Assembly: GCA_022749755.1 (NCBI GenBank)
Contig: CM040450.1
Span: forward strand, 2,408,913 to 2,472,912
Length of the DNA stretch: 64,000 nucleotides
Direction of reading: 5' to 3'
Source of the DNA: Azadirachta indica
Taxonomy: Eukaryota > Streptophyta > Magnoliopsida > Sapindales > Meliaceae
The notes under the pieces were generated by a model. That model was not told where the DNA came from and ran no database searches. It saw only the letters and a program-made list of their open reading frames with translations. The position numbers and the translations under genes were made by a program. Shown in pieces: positions 62,700 to 64,000 of the stretch. Position 1 is the first letter of the stretch. Each line of letters begins with the position of its first letter.

Positions 62700-63187
62700 A
62701 AAATAGTTGTCAATAAAAAAGAAGTGTTTCCTTGTTGTTCAAAATCAGCTTTCTCGTAAAAATATTAATATTCATTAATTTCATGTTTTGTGTTATATAT
62801 AGCACTTCACTTATTAACACGCTTGATTAAAATATTAAAAATATTTAATTATTTATTTTAGTCATTTTATCAAAATATAAAATTATTAATTAAAAATAAA
62901 TAAAAATGGGGTGCATGCAATTACACTTAATATTGCCATCTCGGAAATACTGGAGTGCCATCGTACGAATTAAGCACATTACAGCAAACACTGCTCGGAT
63001 TTCCTATCGGAAGGTTGGAATTGACTTGGGATTTCCTGCATGAATTAGTAAGATATCCTCTGTTATCAGGAATCCCAGACCAGTGAGAAAAAGAAAAAGT
63101 TCTTATTTAAAAAGCTTTTGCACACTTATATAGTTTTTTCCATCAGAAACTCAGAAGAATCAGAAATAATATTCACACATGCTTCCT
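62700..63187. other. Spacer between F-box remnants
   Basis: AT-rich sequence with one TGCATGCA octamer (62912-62919). No coding signal is visible. Confidence 0.5.
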
Positions 63188-63358
63188 TCACTGTTTCAAC
63201 TTGCGCTTGCGAACTCTATTAAGTAAACTGTGATGTTGCTCAGGAGCTCTACCCTGCATTTCAAGTACTATATAATCCGGAACAGAAGGCTTTAAGTCCT
63301 CGTCATCGTCCCGGTGAGTATCTATGGAATCTGCTCTCTGCCTTTTGTCGATTTCCAT
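63188..63358 (-). CDS. Short ORF (56 aa), hypothetical
   Basis: From an ATG at 63358 the minus strand encodes MEIDKRQRADSIDTHRDDDE, continues with LKPSVPDYIVLEMQG and ends basic (NRVRKRKLKQ) before TGA. The composition is protein-like (charged, no A/T-codon bias), and the opening MEIDKRQRADSID resembles the lead-in of F-box proteins. It may be the first exon of a lost F-box gene or a small gene of its own. Function is unknown. Confidence 0.35.
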   Translation of the reverse strand: MEIDKRQRADSIDTHRDDDEDLKPSVPDYIVLEMQGRAPEQHHSLLNRVRKRKLKQ

Positions 63359-63729
63359 GCTTTCTCACAATAAAGAATCAATGGTCATCTGTTGTTCTCC
63401 TTCCTATCGGGTTTTGAGATCGAGAGAAAGGCCGTCCGGATGAATTTCACTGCCCAAAAAGAGATTCGTCAGACTTACATGGCGAATGCGCCGCGTCAGT
63501 AGAAGCAAGATGATGGAGTATATATCCGTATAGAAGATAAAGGAATTCATTGTAAAAGTTAACCAAGTTTCTTCTTTAATTAACCTGCGTGAGCATCTTA
63601 TGTTTGCATGCATAAATAGAATAGAAAGAACCAAATTAATTATAACGAAAAACCTAAATTCGATTGTGCAAGTTTTGAAAACATGAGAATTTCTTTTCGG
63701 AGATCTTCATTTGATACTAAAAGACTAAC

Positions 63730-64000
63730 TCAAAATTTCTCCAAAACTTCATTATTTTCCAACAAGTAATGAAGCACTTTCAGCTGTTGTTCTTTCCCCT
63801 GCAGCTTCTTCATCTTAATCACCTTAACATGTAACAGCAGACAATATGGTACAATCTCTGGGTTAACCCAATAAAATCCTCTTAAATAATGTTTCTTATA
63901 GAAAATAAGGATCCTCATTATTTATCTAATAGGACAAGAAAAATCAAATATTTCAGAAACAAATTGACTCAACAATTCAATCAGTTAGATATATGCACAG
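63730..64000 (-). pseudogene. FBD-domain tail of an F-box gene, running off the window
   Basis: The minus strand from about 63880 to 63730 reads VNPEIVPYCLLLHVKVIKMK then KLQGKEQQLKVLHYLLENNE and VLEKF before TGA. This is the FBD domain with the usual lead-in (VPxCLLxHVKVI). It stops right after LEKF, shorter than normal. The F-box and LRR parts would lie beyond the window's right edge, so whether the gene is intact cannot be told. Confidence 0.6.

Overview
This window is nuclear DNA from a flowering plant, most likely a woody eudicot. The evidence is the AT-rich background, genes split by GT/AG introns with T-rich acceptors, and plant-only families: vacuolar sorting receptor, FAX, LRR receptor kinase, P-class PPR, VAL-type B3/CW repressor and F-box/FBD genes. 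The proteins look Sapindales/Citrus-like to me, but that is a weak inference. No bacterial system, CRISPR array or complete tRNA/rRNA gene was seen. I rebuilt all gene models by hand from splice sites and reading phase.

Region by region: (1) 1-4.6 kb is AT-rich and holds one small His/Cys-rich gene. (2) 4.6-9.9 kb (+) is a complete 12-exon vacuolar sorting receptor of 623 aa. (3) 10.8-13.0 kb (-) is a chloroplast fatty-acid exporter of the FAX3 type, convergent with the receptor. (4) 16.3-19.8 kb (+) is a two-exon LRR receptor kinase of the PXC2/IRK group with an atypical catalytic loop. (5) 22.0-25.9 kb (-) is a type I membrane protein of unknown function with a low-complexity luminal repeat region. 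(6) 27.7-28.1 kb (+) is a small unknown basic/proline-rich protein. (7) 28.5-30.0 kb (+) is an intronless P-class PPR protein. (8) 30.4-33.9 kb (-) is an organellar elongation factor P, with a miniature LTR element in its largest intron. (9) 34.7-46.8 kb is a nested transposon block: a non-autonomous LTR retrotransposon (5-bp target duplication AATAC) interrupted by a 9-kb CACTA element (3-bp target duplication TTA). (10) 50.0-56.0 kb (+) is a 12-exon VAL2-like repressor, with a solo LTR (target duplication TTGTT) in its last intron. (11) 56.5-64 kb is a decayed tandem array of F-box/LRR/FBD genes on the minus strand.

The genes do not form one pathway. They are independent housekeeping and regulatory genes: vacuolar trafficking, plastid lipid export, receptor signalling, organelle RNA and translation, and seed-gene repression. 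The most informative structure is in the mobile DNA. One LTR family occurs as a miniature element with primer-site and polypurine-tract traces inside the EF-P gene, and again as a solo LTR inside the VAL2-like gene. The two nested elements at 34.7-46.8 kb both keep readable target-site duplications, so the order of insertion can be deduced. I found no convincing undescribed molecular system. The best candidates for novelty are the two small unknown proteins, the repeat-bearing membrane protein and the coding-free LTR elements.
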